Assembly (NCBI GenBank): GCA_016932335.1 | Contig: JAFGCZ010000008.1 | Span: forward strand, 1-64,000 | Direction: 5' to 3' | Source: Opitutales bacterium | GTDB lineage: Bacteria > Verrucomicrobiota > Verrucomicrobiia > Opitutales > Oceanipulchritudinaceae | Length of the DNA: 64,000 nt | Part shown: one piece after another, positions 1 to 9,900 of the stretch | How the letters are laid out: every line of letters starts with the position of its first letter | How positions within the stretch are numbered: position 1 is the first letter of the stretch | The notes under the pieces: model-generated | The model's input: the letters and a program-made list of their open reading frames with translations, nothing else | Databases searched by the model: none | Told to the model about the DNA's origin: nothing | Translations under genes and position numbers: made by a program

Positions 1-3
1 AGC

Positions 4-84
<81 letters not shown>

Positions 85-100
85 TTTTATTTGGCATCGA

Positions 101-134
101 AAACGTTCCACATCATCGTGTTGAACGTTTTTTT
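101..134 (+). terminator. Rho-independent terminator after tRNA-Glu
   Basis: The arms AAACGTTC (101-108) and GAACGTTT (123-130) form an eight-pair stem. The stem can extend by three pairs past one mismatch and runs into seven Ts (128-134). It lies directly downstream of tRNA-Glu. It also sits just beyond the 3' end of the opposing DUF5131 gene, though its T-run on that strand is weaker. Confidence 0.75.
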
Positions 135-145
135 GTGTCCGGAAT

Positions 146-865
146 TCAGACAAGAGCAATATCCGGCATATCATCATACGTACGCCCATCAAGCTCTCGC
201 CCAGTAAGATCCTTACGAACTCCACCCCACTGTTTAAAATAAAAGGCACTGCCAGCATCGCTACACTGAACCTGTATTGATTTTACCCACTCCTTCTTCA
301 TCGGCCTTGCCCTTGGGCCAGATTCTCCTCCAACGATTACCCAATGAATACCTGCAAGCGGCATACTCTCACATGGTCCAATCAGTGGTTCACAAGATAG
401 AAAGCGAACTGCAGAAGGAACTGCTTGCAGGTCTAGTATACGCTGATAAACACGATCATCCTCAACACTAACCCCCATCCATATATTGGAAGTCCAACTT
501 AGTTCTGAAGCCATTTCTTTCAGTCGAGCACTTCTTTTTGTGAGAATTTGGAAAGTATGTTGTGGGCATTGGTTCATCGTCTGAAAAACAGCTTGAATGA
601 AAGAGCCAGGAACACTGTCGTGAAACAAATCACTCATTGAATTCACAAAAATCACTCGCGATGATTTCCACTTTTTTGGCAAATCTATTAAATCGTTATG
701 GAGGGATACATCAAAACCATTTTGATATCGAATGCTCCCCATCGACTTTAAGCGCAAAGCCATCCTCTCGGCGTAACAATTCTTACACCCGCTACTTACC
801 TTTGTGCAACCAGTAACGGGGTTCCATGTTGACTCAGTCCATTCTATGTGTGATTTGCCACGCAT
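146..865 (-). CDS. DUF5131 / phage Gp37-Gp68 family three-Cys protein
   Basis: This is a 239-residue protein. Near its N-terminus it carries the motif CTKVSSGCKNCYAERM, a C-x6-C-x2-C cluster typical of DUF5131 (phage Gp37/Gp68) proteins. These resemble radical-SAM or spore-photoproduct-lyase-like folds that would bind an Fe-S cluster. Further family marks are VSVEDD, FLSCEPLIGP and IVGGESGPRARP. The ATG overlaps the stop of the upstream gene by one base (TAATG), so the two are translationally coupled. The biochemical activity of the family is not established. It is a frequent neighbour of TcmP, as here. The pair is visibly more AT-rich than the flanking genes and lies beside a tRNA, which suggests horizontal acquisition. 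Confidence 0.85.
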   Translation of the reverse strand: MRGKSHIEWTESTWNPVTGCTKVSSGCKNCYAERMALRLKSMGSIRYQNGFDVSLHNDLIDLPKKWKSSRVIFVNSMSDLFHDSVPGSFIQAVFQTMNQCPQHTFQILTKRSARLKEMASELSWTSNIWMGVSVEDDRVYQRILDLQAVPSAVRFLSCEPLIGPCESMPLAGIHWVIVGGESGPRARPMKKEWVKSIQVQCSDAGSAFYFKQWGGVRKDLTGRELDGRTYDDMPDIALV

Positions 866-1998
866 TAAAAGAGCATAGGCTGAGTTGTCTCTTTTGTAAA
901 ACGAATACTGGAAATTTGTTCATCTAAAAAAGAACCTCTTCTTCTCTTAACACCTCCACGAACATTAACATGAATAGCACCACTTGCTTCCATTGATTTA
1001 AGAGCACGACTAATACTTGAGAGTGTTGTTTCGCATAGAGCAAAGTCTTCCACCTCGCCCAGAGACACTTCCCTGTCCATAAATCGGTTCTTAATCTTTA
1101 AGATATTATCTTCTAAGGAATTTTTCTCAAAAAGCAGCCTTTGATGACTGTTGGCATCCGAAAAGCAAAAATCACCATATTGATCGACCTTCTTCATTGC
1201 TTCCTTCATTCGAATCAGTCCTTTTTTGTGATTTGAAGCAAACACAAGATAGTAATTAATTCTATCACTATTCCCCCTCATCTCAAACTGGTAAGTATAT
1301 TTTACACCAACCAATTGCCTTAATTGTCTTTTATACAGTTCGAGGATTCTAAGTCCTTTATCTGACATACTCGAAAATGTATCAATATCTAATTCTTCAA
1401 CACAAGAGTCATCTCCAAAAATCTGAGATAGCTGTTGTTTATAGTTAGCAGCATACACTCGAGCAATACCATCAACATCTAGATTAATTAGAAGCTCACT
1501 CCTTTTTCCTTCCATACATAACTTCAAAACATCAAGAGGAATTCCCTTCACTCCAAATGGATCTACAAAAACAAACAACGGCGAATCACCACCAATATGA
1601 GACGAATACAGCAGACGAAGCTCTTTGATTTTATCTTCAAACTTACCATAAATACAACGGCAGGAAATCGAAGAGTCACTCAGCTGATTTACTTTTTCCA
1701 ATAATGAACAATATCGACGCTTATCAGCCTCGATAAAAAGACAGATCACTTTCGAACAAGAAACTTTATCCAAGCAATTAGACAGTGACTCATGGATAGC
1801 CTTACTAACTACAATAGGAGAACCATCCACTCCATTTGAATACTCCCCTGGCCCAGAAAAGCCATCAATATACATCAACGGAACCCTTGAATTTCTTGCA
1901 AGAATAGGAACCCATGCAAGCATGTAGGATCTCAGTATTTCTAGTTTTGCAATAGTATGATCTTCAGCCTTCCAAATAGGGGTTTTAATAGATGACAT
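865..1998 (-). CDS. tcmP: Three-Cys-motif partner protein TcmP
   Basis: This is a 377-residue protein. LMYIDGFSGPGEYSNG near residue 42 and VFVDPFGVKG near residue 150 are hallmarks of the TcmP family, the usual partner of three-Cys DUF5131 proteins. The GFSGPG and DPFG blocks recall motifs I and IV of Rossmann methyltransferases, so a nucleic-acid or small-molecule methyltransferase-like role is possible but unproven. The last ~80 residues look like a winged-helix or DNA-binding tail ending in a basic stretch (GVKRRRGSF). It is the first gene of a two-gene unit and shares one base with the DUF5131 start. Its own promoter must lie in the short, AT-rich gap after a terminator. Base composition is AT-rich compared with dnaE or the starch genes. 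Confidence 0.85.
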   Translation of the reverse strand: MSSIKTPIWKAEDHTIAKLEILRSYMLAWVPILARNSRVPLMYIDGFSGPGEYSNGVDGSPIVVSKAIHESLSNCLDKVSCSKVICLFIEADKRRYCSLLEKVNQLSDSSISCRCIYGKFEDKIKELRLLYSSHIGGDSPLFVFVDPFGVKGIPLDVLKLCMEGKRSELLINLDVDGIARVYAANYKQQLSQIFGDDSCVEELDIDTFSSMSDKGLRILELYKRQLRQLVGVKYTYQFEMRGNSDRINYYLVFASNHKKGLIRMKEAMKKVDQYGDFCFSDANSHQRLLFEKNSLEDNILKIKNRFMDREVSLGEVEDFALCETTLSSISRALKSMEASGAIHVNVRGGVKRRRGSFLDEQISSIRFTKETTQPMLF

Positions 1999-2009
1999 AT
2001 ATAAGTCTC

Positions 2010-2039
2010 TACATAGAAAGGCTTAATACATCAATACAA
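2010..2039 (-). promoter_or_regulatory. Possible promoter for tcmP-DUF5131
   Basis: On the minus strand TTGTAT (2034-2039) and TATGTA (2010-2015) are 18 bases apart, just upstream of the TcmP ATG and just downstream of a terminator-like hairpin. Both hexamers are imperfect matches to sigma-70 boxes. Confidence 0.3.
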
Positions 2040-2066
2040 AAAACCATTTTCATTTATCATGAATGG
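2038..2066 (-). terminator. Terminator-like hairpin after the membrane-protein gene
   Basis: On the minus strand CCATT (2062-2066) pairs with AATGG (2044-2048), with additional CAT/ATG pairing inside, and is followed by six Ts (2038-2043). It overlaps the last codons of the upstream gene. It would insulate the TcmP cassette from read-through. Confidence 0.55.
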
Positions 2067-2953
2067 CGTAAAAGCACCGGAAGCTCTTTACCGAAGAGGG
2101 CATTAAAGCAGCGGATAAGCAGCGCGAAACAGCCAATGGGTAAAAGGATAACCTGAATAATGAAGGTGCCCACATAGAGCCAGGTGAGCTCAAGCAGGTT
2201 GGCCGTAATAGAGGTTAGATTGTCGGCAATCAGGCGAAGCATGGCGCGAAATTCGGAAGCCTGCTTTTTAACGAAATCGGCGCTGTTTTCGATGGTTTTG
2301 AAAAAACCGTCGACCTCGGGCAACTGAGTATCTCGGAAAGCATCCATCTGGCTGGAGAAGACTTCCAGCTCGGTGCGCGTTTCAGAAATGCGCGGGGCAA
2401 AATATGCGGCATCGAGCCCGGCATTGATGAAGGCTGACATGGGCAGAAAAAATCGCCCAATCAAGAGGAGCAGCCCAAACCGTAAACAAAGGAGCTGGAG
2501 GCGTTCAGCGAGCGGCCAGGGGCACCAGACAAGCCCGGAAAAGGCGAGCAGGACACTGGCCATAAGCACAGGAAAGAGAGAGACAGCGATCTCGTAGAGA
2601 ATTTTCTGAACTCCCAGCGAAGCGATGGCGGTGATGAGCACATCGGAAAGGCGTTCCACAAGATCGTCGATAGGGTCGACAATTTCTCCGGCGGCAATGG
2701 TGACTCCCAAGCCGGCAGGCTCTACCTGAAGTTCGGAATCCTTGATAACAGAAGCCGAAGCATTGATAACACGGGCCGTTCCATAAGCCGCACCGGCCTT
2801 GAGGAGGGCCTCGTTGAAATAGGCATCGGTTGGCTCATCGACAAAGCCGAGACGCAGGCCCGGGAGCAAAAAGAGCACCAGAGAGAGCGCCACAGAGACA
2901 ACACAGAGCGCAGTCTTCAGACGCAACCGGTTCCAGCGGTCGGAGTTATCCAT
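2057..2953 (-). CDS. Hypothetical integral membrane protein
   Basis: This 298-residue protein is not assigned to a named family. It has an N-terminal membrane segment (about residues 12-33), then a likely periplasmic stretch of ~95 residues. Two more hydrophobic segments follow (about 125-145 and 150-172), then a second soluble, partly helical region of ~80 residues. The last membrane segment lies at about 253-283 near the C-terminus. Four or so membrane spans and no catalytic motif are visible. It begins 21 bases after the end of the upstream S9-like gene on the same strand, so it is probably co-transcribed with it. A terminator-like hairpin overlaps its stop codon. Confidence 0.7.
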   Translation of the reverse strand: MDNSDRWNRLRLKTALCVVSVALSLVLFLLPGLRLGFVDEPTDAYFNEALLKAGAAYGTARVINASASVIKDSELQVEPAGLGVTIAAGEIVDPIDDLVERLSDVLITAIASLGVQKILYEIAVSLFPVLMASVLLAFSGLVWCPWPLAERLQLLCLRFGLLLLIGRFFLPMSAFINAGLDAAYFAPRISETRTELEVFSSQMDAFRDTQLPEVDGFFKTIENSADFVKKQASEFRAMLRLIADNLTSITANLLELTWLYVGTFIIQVILLPIGCFALLIRCFNALFGKELPVLLRHS

Positions 2954-2974
2954 AAGAAAGAGAATTGAGAGGGG

Positions 2975-4837
2975 TCAGGGAAGGGGCAGGTGCTCCGCAA
3001 GGAAGCTTTCAACCTGCCGGTAGTATTCGACAGCGTAAGCGCCACCACCAAGGCTGTGGGGAGCCCCGCGCAGGCTTAATTCACGATACACCTTATCGTA
3101 ATCATCCAGGCGATCAATCATAGAACGCGACTGGCGTGGATCAACCACCTTGTCTTCCGTTCCATAGGCCACCAGGAAGGGCTTTTGCAAGCCTTCGGCA
3201 AGCACAGGCAAAGGCGGCAAAGCGGTGGACCGCATCTGCGCCCAGTAAGGAATATCCTCCTGGTTGCGCTGCGGTATCGCATCAATATAATTGGGCAAAT
3301 CATAAATGCCGCCATATGCAGCACCGCAACTATAGGAATAAGGGGCACTTAAAAGTGCCTGCGCTGCGAGATAGCCACCAAAGCCCTCTCCGAGCAGGGC
3401 TACCTGCTGCGGCTGCACATAGCCTTCGTCGACCGCCCACTGCACGGCGTCCTCAATATCCGTAAGCATGGAGGCAACATCCACCCTACCCGATTCGGAA
3501 ATACTTTGCCCATAACCGGAAGAGCCACGGTAGTTGGGCATAATGACCACGTAACCGAGGTTGGCGAGGAACTGCGCCTGAGGAGCCCATCCCCAGGAGA
3601 AGCGTTCTTCGGGACCGTCGTGGAGCAAAACAACAGCAGGCTTGGGTTGACCTCCGGCACCGACCACATAGCTGTGCAGGAAGAGGCCATCGCGCGTCAT
3701 AAACTCAAAGGATTCTACGGGCAGTGTGTGCTCCTGCTTAACATTAGCCTGTTCGCTAAGCACTTCTCCATAGTAGGGAGCGCTGTAGTCCAAATAATAG
3801 TAGCGGACAGGAAGCCTGTCGCTGACAGCCCGAATAATGTAGCGTTCTCTCTCTCGGTTAAAGGCTACGATCTCGTTCACGGTATCGGGGAGCAGGCCAT
3901 CGGCCATTCCCTGCACCTGCTCAAATTGATCAACAAACCAGTGGGTGGTGGGTTTATAGCCTTGATAGCGGACTCCGCAAACGCTTCTGCCGGCAGCATC
4001 CACAATAAGTTCAGCCCGGTCCAAATCGAAGGCTGGATCCACATAAAAAGCAGGTCCCAGCTCATTGGTCAGGGGATTGTAATAGTAGATGCCTTTGGTC
4101 TCCCCCAGCATGCGGGAGGCCACGAGAATGCGGGTGCTATCGTCGGTAAGGCCGAGCACCGGCATGTTGGGGTCGAGCATGAGAGGCGTCCAGTCTGCCT
4201 TGACCGAAATGCGGTAAAACCAGATGCGTTCACCCTGCTTGTTTTCAATGAGAATCAGGCGAATATTGCGATCGAAGTCGGCAAGGTATTTGAGGATCAC
4301 AACATCCTTCTGATCAAAGACCAACTCAGACTCCAACTCTTTGGAACGCTGGGCATTAAAGGTAAGCACACGGTAATCGCGGTCGTGGACAAATGCTTTA
4401 AAATCGCTGGTGCCGGGAAGCATTCCCAGAAAATCCACCTGCTTGACCCTAGAACACATGGTATGCGGATCGTGGAAGCGGTGGTTGATAACCTTGAGCT
4501 GGTTTGCGCTGTCGATCATCCCCAGATAGAAAGAATTAGCCCAAAAGTATGTGGAAATATCATCGTCCTCACTCTCGGAAACCTTTTTGATGGCGTTTCC
4601 TTTATAGGGATTGAGGATGCAAATTTCCCAACGAATTTTTGGTACTTTTTCAAAAGAATGCAGGAAGCTGATAAAGCTGGCGTCGGGGCTAAGCTGCAAA
4701 TCGCGGCAGTCGGGCACAGAAAAATAGTACTGAGCATCCTCCTTCTGAGCAAGGAGCGGAGATGCAGCACTAAGGAGAAAGGAGGCAACCGTGAGTTTTA
4801 CGCACGATGATGCCCAAGCTCGTACCTTCAACTTCAC
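2975..4837 (-). CDS. Exported S9-type prolyl-oligopeptidase homologue lacking the nucleophile serine
   Basis: From the GTG at 4835-4837 this encodes about 620 residues. It has a signal peptide (basic KLKVR, hydrophobic core, cleavage after SPLLAQ), a beta-propeller-like middle region and a C-terminal alpha/beta-hydrolase domain of peptidase family S9. The nucleophile elbow reads LLGEGFGGYLA instead of G-x-S-x-G-G. The codon is GGC (3383-3385), so the catalytic serine is glycine. The acid (YGTEDKVV) and histidine (GAPHSLGG) positions are kept. An ATG at 4882 extends the frame upstream but lies inside a 44-base inverted repeat and would put extra residues before the signal peptide, so GTG is preferred; no clear ribosome site was seen. 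It is a paralogue of the gene just upstream. As it stands it is unlikely to be a serine hydrolase. Confidence 0.8.
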   Translation of the reverse strand: MKLKVRAWASSCVKLTVASFLLSAASPLLAQKEDAQYYFSVPDCRDLQLSPDASFISFLHSFEKVPKIRWEICILNPYKGNAIKKVSESEDDDISTYFWANSFYLGMIDSANQLKVINHRFHDPHTMCSRVKQVDFLGMLPGTSDFKAFVHDRDYRVLTFNAQRSKELESELVFDQKDVVILKYLADFDRNIRLILIENKQGERIWFYRISVKADWTPLMLDPNMPVLGLTDDSTRILVASRMLGETKGIYYYNPLTNELGPAFYVDPAFDLDRAELIVDAAGRSVCGVRYQGYKPTTHWFVDQFEQVQGMADGLLPDTVNEIVAFNRERERYIIRAVSDRLPVRYYYLDYSAPYYGEVLSEQANVKQEHTLPVESFEFMTRDGLFLHSYVVGAGGQPKPAVVLLHDGPEERFSWGWAPQAQFLANLGYVVIMPNYRGSSGYGQSISESGRVDVASMLTDIEDAVQWAVDEGYVQPQQVALLGEGFGGYLAAQALLSAPYSYSCGAAYGGIYDLPNYIDAIPQRNQEDIPYWAQMRSTALPPLPVLAEGLQKPFLVAYGTEDKVVDPRQSRSMIDRLDDYDKVYRELSLRGAPHSLGGGAYAVEYYRQVESFLAEHLPLP

Positions 4838-4877
4838 GAGGGCATTGTGGCATACAAATTGTAAACTCAGCAAGCAA

Positions 4878-4921
4878 ATCATGCCTAACTGTGGCTATTT
4901 TCAGCCACAAGCAGGCATGAT
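4878..4921. repeat. Two-tier perfect inverted repeat between tandem S9 genes
   Basis: The outer arms ATCATGCCT (4878-4886) and AGGCATGAT (4913-4921) and the inner arms TGTGGCT (4890-4896) and AGCCACA (4903-4909) pair perfectly. They are separated only by a 3/3 internal loop and a six-base hairpin loop. No T-run follows on the minus strand. It is likely an intercistronic RNA stem-loop (mRNA stability or weak termination) or a protein-binding palindrome. Confidence 0.8.
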
Positions 4922-4950
4922 AAGGTAAAAAATAAAGAATTCCCTGTATA

Positions 4951-6831
4951 TTACTTCACCGGAAGGTAGCTATCGAGGAATTTCATAATAGAATCATAAT
5001 ACTCGATACCCTGTTCTCCAGACCAAGACCCCATCTTCCAATAGACGCTTTCATAGGTTTGCACCGGAGATTTGCTCTTTTTGACGCGACGGATGAGATC
5101 GGCCGCCTGAAACTCATCTCCCTGAGCTTGTTTACAACCGTGGCTGACATGGAAAGGAACAGAAAGCTCTAGGTTAACGGGAGAAATGCTTTCGAGATAA
5201 GCCTTGAAAGATGCCCCTTTTTTCTGCCGGTAGGCATTCGTCACATTGCCACTGAAGCCCTTGCCGGCATCGGCATACTTGGCGAGGTCGTAAACCCCGT
5301 TGGAAACAATGGCGCAGGAATAGAGTTCGGGGTGTTTTGCGGCGTTATAAGCAGCGGCAAAGGCGTTGAGCGATTCGCCCATAATCCCTATTTGACCTTC
5401 AGCTGCGAGGCCCTTTTCGATGGCCCAGCGGGTAGCGTCCTCAAGGTCTACAGCAACCATTTCCATATCGCCCTGACCTCCGGAGATACGCCAGCCCATG
5501 CCCGGTGTGGAGCGGTGACAGACCATAAAAACATTGTATCCGTGGTTGGCCAGGTATTGCACCATGGGATCCCAGCCCCAGAAATAGGAACGCTGCCAGA
5601 GTTGATCCTTGACATAAAGGATGGTCGGGTTGGGGCCATCGGATGCTTTTTTCGTAGCTTTAGTAAAATACCCGAAAAGCTTCATACCGTCGCGGTTGGC
5701 AAATTGAACCACACTCATGGAAGCCATCTCATCGGGGTTTACCCAGGGGGCTGCGTTGAGCCGCTCCTCAAGCTTCCCTTGAGTCAGATCCAAGATAAAA
5801 TAGGAGGCCGGTCGGTGGTCGCTGATGGACTCGATGAGGAAGCGTTGCTTAGACAAATCGGCTTCAATCACCCGATTGATCGATTGGGGAATGTTTTGGT
5901 CGATCACCTTTTGAACATCGGCCATATCCTGAACAAACCACTGGGTTTTCGGGAAGAGGCTTTGGTAATTCACGCCAAGAACATCCCCGGTGGATTTGTC
6001 GCAGATGAGTTGTGCTGTATTCAAATCCGCCACTTTATCGGTGAGCAGTGGGGTTTCAAACGACTTGGAAGAGGGATCGTAAAGGTAGAGTCCCTGGGTT
6101 TCGGTGTTCATGGCTGTAGCCACAATCAGCTTTTGGTTGTCGGCAGTAAAGCCAAGGATACCGGTATAGCCCTGAAGGGGAAGCTGTTCCCACGCGGCAT
6201 TGGGAGAGGCCCGGTAGAGCCAAACCTGCTGCTCGGAGGTATTTTTGCCGTTGACCAGACGCACCGTTCCGGTGTTGTCGCAGATGATGTTGTCTACACT
6301 GCCCGGTTTGGCAACGGTATAGACTTTAGCAATTTCCTCCGTGGGGGAATACTGGACAATGGAAGTTCCTTCGGCATCATCGCTGCGGGCGTAAAAATAG
6401 GGCTGGTTTTGAGCTCCGTTAAAGATTGTAAAGGAGCCGACATGGATTTCTTTGGCGGGGGTATTGGTTTTGCCAAAAGTGCCGACGCTGGCTTGCTGAG
6501 TGCCATGGGATGAGGACCAGTTTTGGAAAACGATGTGCTCGCCATCAATCCAGGAGTAGGTATCAACATCGTCGCCCTTGCCGGCAGGCAACCACCCGGA
6601 TTTGCCTTCGCCATCCAGTTCTTCGGAAAAAACACCCCAATAACCTTCGGCTTCGTTGGAGAAGGGGCGCAGATAAGCAATTTTGGAGGAATCCGGACTG
6701 AACGTAACCTGCTTACATTGAAGCGGCTGAATGAAGTAATCGGCAGAATGTTCTTCTGCGAGAAGGCCCAGAGAGAAAGATGAAGCCAAAAGAAGAGACG
6801 ATACAAGTAGTTTAGGGGTATGTGACAACAT
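4951..6831 (-). CDS. Exported S9-type prolyl-oligopeptidase homologue with degraded triad
   Basis: This 626-residue protein has a clear signal peptide (MLSHTPKLLVSSLLLASS, cleavage near LLAEE). A propeller-like region holds a repeated style of 'DQNIPQSINRV' and 'LFGYFTK' blocks that match the downstream paralogue, followed by an alpha/beta-hydrolase domain. The nucleophile serine is present in IMGESLNAF (TCG at 5371-5373, residue 487), although the usual final glycines are Asn-Ala. The acid site aligns to HGCKQAQGD, with Gln where Asp is expected. The C-terminal histidine site aligns to YWKMGSWSG, with Met where His is expected. This protein therefore keeps Ser but lacks Asp and His, the opposite of its neighbour. 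It sits upstream of that neighbour on the same strand, separated by a long stem-loop. It may be a binding or scaffold protein, or half of a pair. Confidence 0.8.
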   Translation of the reverse strand: MLSHTPKLLVSSLLLASSFSLGLLAEEHSADYFIQPLQCKQVTFSPDSSKIAYLRPFSNEAEGYWGVFSEELDGEGKSGWLPAGKGDDVDTYSWIDGEHIVFQNWSSSHGTQQASVGTFGKTNTPAKEIHVGSFTIFNGAQNQPYFYARSDDAEGTSIVQYSPTEEIAKVYTVAKPGSVDNIICDNTGTVRLVNGKNTSEQQVWLYRASPNAAWEQLPLQGYTGILGFTADNQKLIVATAMNTETQGLYLYDPSSKSFETPLLTDKVADLNTAQLICDKSTGDVLGVNYQSLFPKTQWFVQDMADVQKVIDQNIPQSINRVIEADLSKQRFLIESISDHRPASYFILDLTQGKLEERLNAAPWVNPDEMASMSVVQFANRDGMKLFGYFTKATKKASDGPNPTILYVKDQLWQRSYFWGWDPMVQYLANHGYNVFMVCHRSTPGMGWRISGGQGDMEMVAVDLEDATRWAIEKGLAAEGQIGIMGESLNAFAAAYNAAKHPELYSCAIVSNGVYDLAKYADAGKGFSGNVTNAYRQKKGASFKAYLESISPVNLELSVPFHVSHGCKQAQGDEFQAADLIRRVKKSKSPVQTYESVYWKMGSWSGEQGIEYYDSIMKFLDSYLPVK

Positions 6832-6959
6832 GGTGTAGGGAAAAATAGCTTAGACGGGCTAAGGAATCAACACCATTTATAATCCGGGAATATAAATACC
6901 CTACACTCAACCTCTTCCAATGGAAACGCTTATCTACAGAAAAGAGAGAAGCATTCGGC

Positions 6960-9900
6960 TCAGTTTTTCGATGCCCTGCGCCAGCGTGGCTCGGGTGGGG
7001 TAACCGGAGGTATTTTCAACTGCACATCGACCACTGAGGGGTGAGCGGCCAGTTCCATAAAATCGCCTTCGTCCACACACCAGGTGAGGGAGCCGGCAAT
7101 ACCGGCAATAGCCATGACATCTTCTTCAACGAGGAAGCCCAACTGCACCTCAGTCTGCCCAAAGGAACGTTCCAAAAGACGACGGGACTGCCGGACAAAA
7201 TCCTCTGCCGAGGCATCGGGACGAATGACAAAGAGCACCTGACTGATGAGCGACTGGAGGGTTTTCTTGAGGGGAAAGAGCTTGTCGGCCGTCAGCATGG
7301 ATTCTCCGTTGCGTTGACTGACGGAGCCCTCGATCATGATGAGTCGCCCTCCAATGAGCGGATCTCGCGGTTCATAGAGGCGGTCGTTGTCAATATTATC
7401 ATCGGCCAGAGCCCGCTTATACTCTTCGAGACGTTCCAAGTAGGGGCCGTTGATGGTTTGATAAGCCTCCGGATAAAGATTTACCTGATAAGTGCCCGTA
7501 CGGGTACCGATGGAAAGGATGGCCCAGGGGCGGTTGTCTTTGCGGGAGAGTTTTTTGGTGACGCTGTTGATGACTCCGCAGAGGCGGTATGGAGTGCGGT
7601 CAGGCAATTCTGTATAGCCCTCGCCGGAGAACGTATCCATTTTCTCGCAAAGCGCCTTGAAGGGATTGAGCGGATGGCCGGAAACATAGAACCCGAGGAG
7701 GTCTTTTTCCAACAGGAGCTTTTCCGCCATAGGCATCTGTGCCTTGCTGCGACGCACACTGCCTGTGGTCCCGGCCTTGGGAGCAGCATCGGCAAACATG
7801 TCAAACATGTTAATCTGACCCGCTTCGCGGTCCTTCTGCAGATCGGAAACGTTTTTAAAGACGGCATCCATATCTTCGAGAAGAGCGGCACGATCCTCAC
7901 CCAGGGAGTCAAAAGCCCCGGTTTTAACCAGGTTTTCCACAACTCTGCGGTTGACGGCCTTGGAGTCCACACGGGCAGCAAAATCCTCGAAATCGCGGTA
8001 AGGGCCGTTGGCTTCGCGCTCGGCCATAATACTCAGAGCAGCGGATTCCCCCACCCCTTTGATGGCAGCCATACCGAAAAGAATGGTTCCATAGCGTATA
8101 GACTCAGGCCCTTCGGATAGACCGTTGAATACCGGAGTAAAGGTTTCGCGGGAGCGGTTGATGTCGGGACCGCTGACACGAATGCCCATAGAGCCACACT
8201 CTTCGATGAAGTGCTCCACCTTATCGGCATTGCCCAATTCGCACCCAAGCACGGCGGCCATAAACTGCACAGGGAAGTTGGCTTTGAGAAAGGCCGTGCG
8301 GTAGCTGAGCATGGCATAGGCTGCAGAGTGGGATTTGTTGAATCCGTATTCGGCAAACTTCTGCAAAATGGCAAAGATGCGTTCGGCCTCGCTGCGGGCC
8401 AAATTGTGGGTTTTTTGAGCGCCCTGAACAAAGACCTCCTGCTGGGCGTCCATGATCGCCTTAATCTTCTTACCCATAGCGCGGCGGAGCAAGTCGGCAC
8501 CGCCAAGGGTATAACCGGCAACGATCTGAGCCACCTGCATGACCTGCTCCTGATAGACGAGCACGCCATAGGTTTCGCTGACCAGTTCTTTAACGCTGGA
8601 GTGCGGCACCTGCACCGTGGAGGGGTCCTTTTTGCCCTCGATGTACTGGTCGATGAACTGCATCGGACCGGGGCGGTAGAGAGCGATCAGAGCGATAATT
8701 TCCTCAAAGGTGCTGAGGCCGAGGCGGCGGCAGAGGTTTTGCATGCCTCCAGATTCCAACTGAAACACCCCAATGGTTTTACCGGCGTTGAGGAGGTCGT
8801 AGGTGTTGTTATCCTCCAGAGAAATTTTCTCGATATCGAACTGCTTATGCTCGGTGGTGCGGCGCACGTTGCTCTGGGCATCGGAAATAACCGTCAGCGT
8901 TTTCAGACCGAGAAAGTCGCACTTGAGCAGGCCCAAATCTTCCGACGGACCTTTGGGATATTGTGTGGTCAGGGCTCCTTCCTGCAGGGTTACCGGAACG
9001 AGGTTGGTCAGCGGTTCGTCGCAGACAATAATCCCGCAGGCATGCTTACCCGTGTTGCGAACCATGCCCTCGATGACCTTACCTTCGGCAATGATGGTTT
9101 TGGCCACGGGATTGACGCGTAATTCTCCCTGTAGTTCCTCCGATTTGGCCACCGCATCTTCGAGCGAGATGTTGAGCTCGTCGGGAATCATTTTGGCAAT
9201 GCGGTCTGCCTCGACATAGGGCAAATCGTGCACACGGGCAAGGTCGCGCATAATCATCTTGGCCCCGAAAGTACCAAACGTGATGATGTTGGCCACACAG
9301 TCGCGCCCGTATTTGTTGCGCACATATTCCACCACTTCATCGCGGCGGCGCATGCAGAAGTCCACGTCGAAGTCAGGAGGGCTGACGCGTTCGAGGGAAA
9401 GCATACGCTCGAAGAGCAGACCGAAACGCAGGGGTTCGATGTCGGTAATCTTGAGGAGGTAGGCAATGAGACTGCCGGCACCGGAACCACGCCCCGGGCC
9501 CACGGGAATATCTTTGCTGCGGGCCCAGTTGATAAAGTCCCAGGTGATGAGGAAGTAGTCCACGAACCCGGCGCCGATAATGATGGAAAGCTCGTATTCG
9601 AGTTTGGCGCAGATGTAGGGTACGTATTCGGGGGTACCCGGTTTGGGCGGGGGCCCCTTACCATCGATATTATCACTCCGTTCGGCTGTATCGTAATCGA
9701 TGTTGTAGCGTTCAATGAGGCCTTTTTTGCAAAGGTCGAGCAGGTAGGTGCCGTTTTTGCGGAAATAGGAGCGGTCCTCTTCGGAGAGGGATATGGGTTC
9801 CTTGCCGTCACGGGTCAATACGGCATTTTTCTCCACCACATAGCGATTGAGGATGTGATCAAAGGTGTCGATATCGACCTCGTAGGTGATTTCAACAGCC

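Noticed and set aside
2975-4882. ATG at 4882 as the start of the first S9-like gene
   Set aside because: It falls in an arm of a long inverted repeat and puts extra residues before a normal signal peptide. The GTG 15 codons later is preferred.
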